The position numbers were made by a program, and so were the translations under genes. This document shows, one piece after another, positions 60,203-64,000 of a stretch of 64,000 bases of DNA. The first letter of the stretch is position 1, and each line of letters starts with the position of its first letter. The DNA is taken from assembly GCF_023278185.1 (NCBI RefSeq), contig NZ_CP066356.1, forward strand, positions 6,130,001 to 6,194,000, read 5' to 3'. This DNA is from Bradyrhizobium elkanii USDA 76. Its GTDB lineage: Bacteria > Pseudomonadota > Alphaproteobacteria > Rhizobiales > Xanthobacteraceae. The notes under the pieces were generated by a model. That model saw only the letters and a program-made list of their open reading frames with translations, was not told where the DNA came from and did not search any database.

Positions 60203-60874
60203 TCAGGCCTTGATCGCCATCAGCGACTTGGTCATGCCGAGATAGCGTTCGCGATAGATCTTCGCGTCGGGAAATGTTTCCGTCATCTCGCGCCAGTCGA
60301 ACAGGTGCCAGTCGGGCGCGGTCCGCTTGAACCAGAAGCGATTGAATATATTGATCAGCGCGATCTGCAGCCGCCTCGGCAGCAGAACGATGATGCCCGG
60401 CAGCCAGGTATGGCTCTCGATCGGAAAATACCGGTACGGCGTCTGCACGTAGAAGGACTTCGCGACCCGCGAGATCTCGCCCGCAAAGCGGTTCTGGTGC
60501 TCGCGCGCGATATTCAGGAACGTTGCGTCGCTCTCGATCGCGACGACATCCTGCTTTGGTCCGGTGACGTGTTCGATCACCGACGAGCAGAAGCAGAAGT
60601 CGAACGCCTGATCGTCGAACGGCAGGCGCTCGGTCTCCTGCAGCAGAACGGTCTTGAAGCCGAAGCGCTCGCGCGCGGCCTTCAAATCGTCGGCCGATAT
60701 GTCGCAAACCGTGATGTCGGTATGGCGGGGCAGGATCGCGCGAATGTGCCGGCCGGTGCCGCCGCCGAGATCGAGGATCTTCGCGTCGAGCGGCAGGTTT
60801 ACGGTGCGGACGAGGAATTCGCCGCGCCGCTGGCGTGCCGCATTGGAAAATCGGGCTTGGATCGCACCCAGCAA
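60203..60874 (-). CDS. Class I SAM-dependent methyltransferase
   Basis: A 223-residue protein. ILDLGGGTGRHI (near residue 30) is motif I, TVCDISADDLK motif II and FDFCFCSSVIEHV motif IV. No ATG is available; the TTG at 60874 with a good AGGAG ribosome site 7 bases before it is the most likely start. The C-terminal part (FFPIESHTWLPG-like segment, long helices) is found in methyltransferases of polysaccharide clusters. It lies 85 bp after the upstream methyltransferase gene on the same strand. Confidence 0.87.
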   Translation of the reverse strand: MLGAIQARFSNAARQRRGEFLVRTVNLPLDAKILDLGGGTGRHIRAILPRHTDITVCDISADDLKAARERFGFKTVLLQETERLPFDDQAFDFCFCSSVIEHVTGPKQDVVAIESDATFLNIAREHQNRFAGEISRVAKSFYVQTPYRYFPIESHTWLPGIIVLLPRRLQIALINIFNRFWFKRTAPDWHLFDWREMTETFPDAKIYRERYLGMTKSLMAIKA

Positions 60875-60959
60875 GGTCAGTCTCCTGCTACCGGTCGGTT
60901 CGAACTGGCACGGCCTGCGCGATCCCTCACCCAACGATGCATCGATTTTCCTGTCGCGC

Positions 60960-61586
60960 TCACTTGATGGCCTCGAAGTAGATCGACTCGTCCGGCCGGT
61001 TGTCGAGACGGTCGATGTCGGGACAAACGCCCTCGCGATAGGCACGGGTGTGGGTTTCCGAACAGCCGGCGTCGCGGAACAGGGCCGCGAGCGAGGCACG
61101 GGTAAAGCCCCAGTGATGCGCAAAGGCGGCCTCCTTGCGGCGATCGATCTCGAACACGCCCTTGAGGAAAGCCTGCGGCGCCGCCGGATCGTAGAGCGCG
61201 ACGATCCGCTCCATGTCGGGGACGACGATCCGGCACACCCCGCCGGGCGCCAGCACCCGCGCGATCTCGCGCGCCAGCCGCTCGACCTCGTCGGGAAACA
61301 GGTGCTCGAAGACATGCGCGCTGAACACCGCCGAGAGGCTGCGATCCGCGAACGGCAGCGGCCTGGTCAGGTTCATGTGGCGCAGCCCGGCGAACTTGCC
61401 CTGGCGATGCTCGGCATAGCGGGCATCGCTCAGCACACCGGCGAGATGCAGCGCTTTCGCCGCGAACGGCATCCGCGCGATCCACAGGTGCATCGTGATG
61501 TCGGTATTGATCCAGCCGTCGATGCCGCAATTGAAGGCGCCGATATGCAGCTTTTCGAGCGATCCGCCGCGCGCGTCGTCGGTCAT
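60960..61586 (-). CDS. SAM-dependent methyltransferase-like protein
   Basis: A 208-residue protein. The first 70 residues (LHIGAFNCGIDGWINTDITMH) resemble a degenerate motif I/II region of class I methyltransferases, and FSAHVFEHLFPDEVERLAREIARVLAPGGVCRIVVPD is a clear motif IV-VI region. The GxGxG of motif I is not obvious, so activity is less certain. The ATG at 61586 overlaps the stop of the Wzx-like gene by 4 bp, so it is coupled to it. Confidence 0.82.
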   Translation of the reverse strand: MTDDARGGSLEKLHIGAFNCGIDGWINTDITMHLWIARMPFAAKALHLAGVLSDARYAEHRQGKFAGLRHMNLTRPLPFADRSLSAVFSAHVFEHLFPDEVERLAREIARVLAPGGVCRIVVPDMERIVALYDPAAPQAFLKGVFEIDRRKEAAFAHHWGFTRASLAALFRDAGCSETHTRAYREGVCPDIDRLDNRPDESIYFEAIK

Positions 61587-62902
61587 GTCCGCTCCCGCGC
61601 CGAATTGGTCAGCACAACCGTGATCACCGACGCCGCGCTGGAGGCCACCATCGCCGCAACCGCGCCCATCACCTGCCAGGCCTCCGCCGCGAACGGCAGG
61701 ACGCAGCACAGCGCGACAAGGCCGGCGATCCGGCTCAGCATGAATCGCTGCGGTTTGCCGGTCGCAAACAGCGGCAGCGCGAGGCCGAGCCACACCGCGT
61801 CGAGCGCCATCGCCGCGCCCATCAAGGCGAGGCTGCCGGTGCCGATCTCATAGCTCTGTCCGTGGATGACAAGCGCCAGAATGCGCTGGCCGAGCAGCAC
61901 GACCGCCGTGCCGTAGGCGGCCGCGATCGACCCGAGCAGCAGGGCATTTTCGCGCGCGGCCGCGGCGACTGCGCTGCGCCGGCCGGCGCGCAGTTCGGCC
62001 GCGATTTCCGGTAGGCGAACCGAGAACATCGTCGCGCAGAACTGGCTGAGCGGTGCGAACACCAACAGCAGGATCCGCAGCGACGCGCTCGCGTCCAGCC
62101 CGATGAGAAAGCCGCAGACCGGGATCAGCCCGATGCTGCCGATCCAGTAGGTGAGCGAGGTCGCGACGAACCAGCGACCGTTTCGAAACAGCCGCTGCAG
62201 CGAACCGCGGAAGATTCTGGCTTGCGGCCGGGCCAGCTCGCTGGTGCGGGCCAGCAGCAGGCTGCCGGCGAGCGCGGCCGAGATCGCGATACACGCCATC
62301 GCCGCCGTCGCGCCGGCGAGCTTGAGCGCGATCATCAGCCCGGCCGAGACGACCAGCGCCACGCAATAGGTCAGCGAGGACGCCAGCGCGCGCGGCAGTC
62401 TGCCGTCGAGATAGCAAATCCGGCGGAACATGCTCTGCAGGCGAACCGCCGGGATCGCAAGCCCGGTTGCGATCACGAGCCCACCGGCGTCTCCGCCGAC
62501 GGCGACGATTACAAGGCCCGCACTCACCAGCAGAAGGCCGAGCGCACCCGAGGCGAGCAGTGACGACAGATAGAGGCCGAGCCGCAGCTGCGGCCATAGC
62601 GATTTCGGGATGCGGTGCGCGGTCGCCGGCAACCCGTCGTCGAACAGGCCGCGCAGAAACACCGCCTCGATCAGGATCGAGAATGACCAGGCGACGCTGA
62701 ACCTGCCGAATGAATTGATGTCGAGCACATTGGCGAGCACGATCGTCAGCACGAAGGCGGACCCGCTCAGCAGCGCCTGATCGATCAGGCCAAGCGCGAC
62801 ATTGCCCCCGGCACGCCGCAGCCGGCGAAGCAATCCGCTCATGGCACCGGCGACCCGGGTCTGGGCCGCCGCCCGGTCCAGCCTGTCGGTCAACGCGCTC
62901 AC
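61583..62902 (-). CDS. Wzx-like polysaccharide flippase
   Basis: A 439-residue integral membrane protein with about 12 helices, of the MOP/PST transporter type. It would move undecaprenyl-linked repeat units across the inner membrane. Features are helix count, length (400-480 is usual) and setting: next to a Wzy/ligase-like gene and sugar-modifying genes. No short motif proves the family, so the call rests on topology and context. Start overlaps the upstream stop by 4 bp. Confidence 0.82.
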   Translation of the reverse strand: MSALTDRLDRAAAQTRVAGAMSGLLRRLRRAGGNVALGLIDQALLSGSAFVLTIVLANVLDINSFGRFSVAWSFSILIEAVFLRGLFDDGLPATAHRIPKSLWPQLRLGLYLSSLLASGALGLLLVSAGLVIVAVGGDAGGLVIATGLAIPAVRLQSMFRRICYLDGRLPRALASSLTYCVALVVSAGLMIALKLAGATAAMACIAISAALAGSLLLARTSELARPQARIFRGSLQRLFRNGRWFVATSLTYWIGSIGLIPVCGFLIGLDASASLRILLLVFAPLSQFCATMFSVRLPEIAAELRAGRRSAVAAAARENALLLGSIAAAYGTAVVLLGQRILALVIHGQSYEIGTGSLALMGAAMALDAVWLGLALPLFATGKPQRFMLSRIAGLVALCCVLPFAAEAWQVMGAVAAMVASSAASVITVVLTNSARERT

Positions 62903-64000
62903 GCCTCACTCACCCGTAGTCTGTTGAACGTCCGCCGCGGCGCCATTTGCAGCCTGGCCTCCGGGCCGAAATAGCACCAGAACACCAGCACGCAGCCGAA
63001 ATAATTGTGCAGCAGCTGGCTGGAGTCATTGGCCGACGCGATCACGACGAACAGCAGCATCGCGAACGGCGCCATACAGTACATCCCTCTCCGCTCGAAC
63101 GCGAAGACGATGGTGTTCCACAATGCGAGCGCCAGCAGCAGCATATAGAGCGCACCGCCCAGCAGGCCGAACTGGAGAAAGGCGTCGAGATAGGAATTCT
63201 CGAATGAGCCGAACTCGGTATTCCACGGCGCCATGCTCGTCAGTTCGTTCACGGGCGAGTTCGGCAGTTCGTTGAAGAATCCCGAAAACCCGTAGCCGAG
63301 CCAGGGGTGCTGCCAGAAGAAGTGCGGCCAGACCGACCAGAGGAACGAGCGGCCGGTCAGGTTTCCACTGCGGCCGACCAGCCCGTACAACTCGTCGCTC
63401 GGCACGGCGAACACGACAAGCGCAACGAAGGCGAGGCCGAGCCAGTAGATCGAGGCAGCGCCCCTGTGCCCGAGCACCACCAGCAGCAGCCCGAAGGTCA
63501 CGGCAAGCGCCGTCAACATGCTGATCAGCGGTCCTGCGGCGCCGGCCGCGGCGAGCGCGAAAAAATGACATCCCATCAGCAGCAGCGTCCAGCCGAATTG
63601 CCGCCGCGGTCCTGCCAGCATGCGCACGAAGCAGATCAGCACCATCAGGCCGAAGAAGGCGCCCGCGAGGTTCTTGTGACCGAACACGCCGGCATAGGCC
63701 TGGGTTCCGAGCACCGTCGGCCGGTGCAGCGGGTCGTAATCCCATTGCGAGCCGATTACCGGAAACAGCAGAACGTGAACGATCAGCACCACGATCCCGA
63801 TCCGGAACAGCGTATCGACGAGACGATCGACCGGGCAGCTGATCACAACCCACGCCGAGAACATCGTGGTCAGCAGATACATCGCGAACTTGATCGACGA
63901 GCCGGCGGGGTCGGCGCTCAGCGCCAGCGATACCAGGGCGAAGGCGATGAACGTCAGGTAGAGATGCGATTGCAGCATCAGCAGGCCGAAGCGCTGCCGG
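62899..64000 (-). CDS. O-antigen ligase/Wzy-like membrane protein (cut by window edge)
   Basis: At least 367 residues and continuing past the right edge with no stop. About ten membrane helices with a large periplasmic loop near the middle to late part (NLTGRSFLWSVWPHFFWQHPWLGYGFSG) are typical of O-antigen ligases and Wzy polymerases; GHKNLAGAFFGLM is the conserved helix segment of the ligase family. An ATG at 63978 exists, but the open frame runs beyond the window, so the true start lies outside. It is the first visible gene of the flippase operon. Confidence 0.85.
   Translation of the reverse strand, partial: RQRFGLLMLQSHLYLTFIAFALVSLALSADPAGSSIKFAMYLLTTMFSAWVVISCPVDRLVDTLFRIGIVVLIVHVLLFPVIGSQWDYDPLHRPTVLGTQAYAGVFGHKNLAGAFFGLMVLICFVRMLAGPRRQFGWTLLLMGCHFFALAAAGAAGPLISMLTALAVTFGLLLVVLGHRGAASIYWLGLAFVALVVFAVPSDELYGLVGRSGNLTGRSFLWSVWPHFFWQHPWLGYGFSGFFNELPNSPVNELTSMAPWNTEFGSFENSYLDAFLQFGLLGGALYMLLLALALWNTIVFAFERRGMYCMAPFAMLLFVVIASANDSSQLLHNYFGCVLVFWCYFGPEARLQMAPRRTFNRLRVSEA

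Overview
The window is high-GC, alphaproteobacterial DNA that looks like Bradyrhizobium or a close relative in Nitrobacteraceae. This rests on gene content and order (feuPQ-like two-component genes, the cytochrome c maturation genes ccmI-ccmE-ccmF-ccmH, degP, a second two-component pair, glnE) and on dispersed palindromic repeats that I recognise from Bradyrhizobium and Rhodopseudomonas genomes. No rRNA, tRNA, insertion sequence, phage gene or CRISPR array was seen.

Positions 1-14000 are core genome and almost entirely on the minus strand. In transcription order they hold a PhoP/FeuP-type regulator and sensor (13934-11655), an unrecognised 464-residue protein, ccmI, ccmE, ccmF and ccmH for cytochrome c haem ligation, a Do-type periplasmic protease, a second response regulator and histidine kinase, and glnE, which runs off the left edge. 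Start and stop codons often overlap. The gaps carry repeat elements at about 3206, 8172, 9710, 11461 and 13085.

Positions 14200-64000 form a long cell-surface polysaccharide region. It starts with a VanZ-like protein, two unrecognised genes, a GT-C glycosyltransferase paired with a UbiA-type prenyltransferase, and galE. A BTLCP-type cysteine protease, a ParA-like ATPase with a GT4 glycosyltransferase, and two very large GT2 proteins whose 3' ends overlap follow. The centre supplies activated sugars: ugd (UDP-glucuronate), two divergent coupled pairs rfbDC and rfbAB (dTDP-L-rhamnose), and later algD (GDP-mannuronate). Between them lie more glycosyltransferases and two GH99/WbsX-like proteins.

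Positions 41161-49301 hold a type I secretion unit: an ABC exporter whose C39-like domain has lost the catalytic cysteine, a HlyD-type adaptor, a Sel1-repeat protein coupled to them, a methyltransferase, and a separately transcribed protein made mostly of RTX repeats with a strong terminator. No TolC gene is present. The right end carries a coupled trio (GT4, heparinase II/III-like, bi-domain oxidoreductase), a GH39-like hydrolase, a GT4, algD, three methyltransferases, a Wzx-like flippase and an O-antigen ligase/Wzy-like protein cut by the right edge. A Wzx/Wzy-type export route for a rhamnose- and uronate-containing polymer is the simplest reading.

The observations I rate highest are the RTX/type I/Sel1 unit, a recurring TGTTAACA or TAACAT/ATGTTA motif in intergenic regions of the surface locus, and the UbiA plus GT-C pair, which may make and use a polyprenyl-phosphate pentose.
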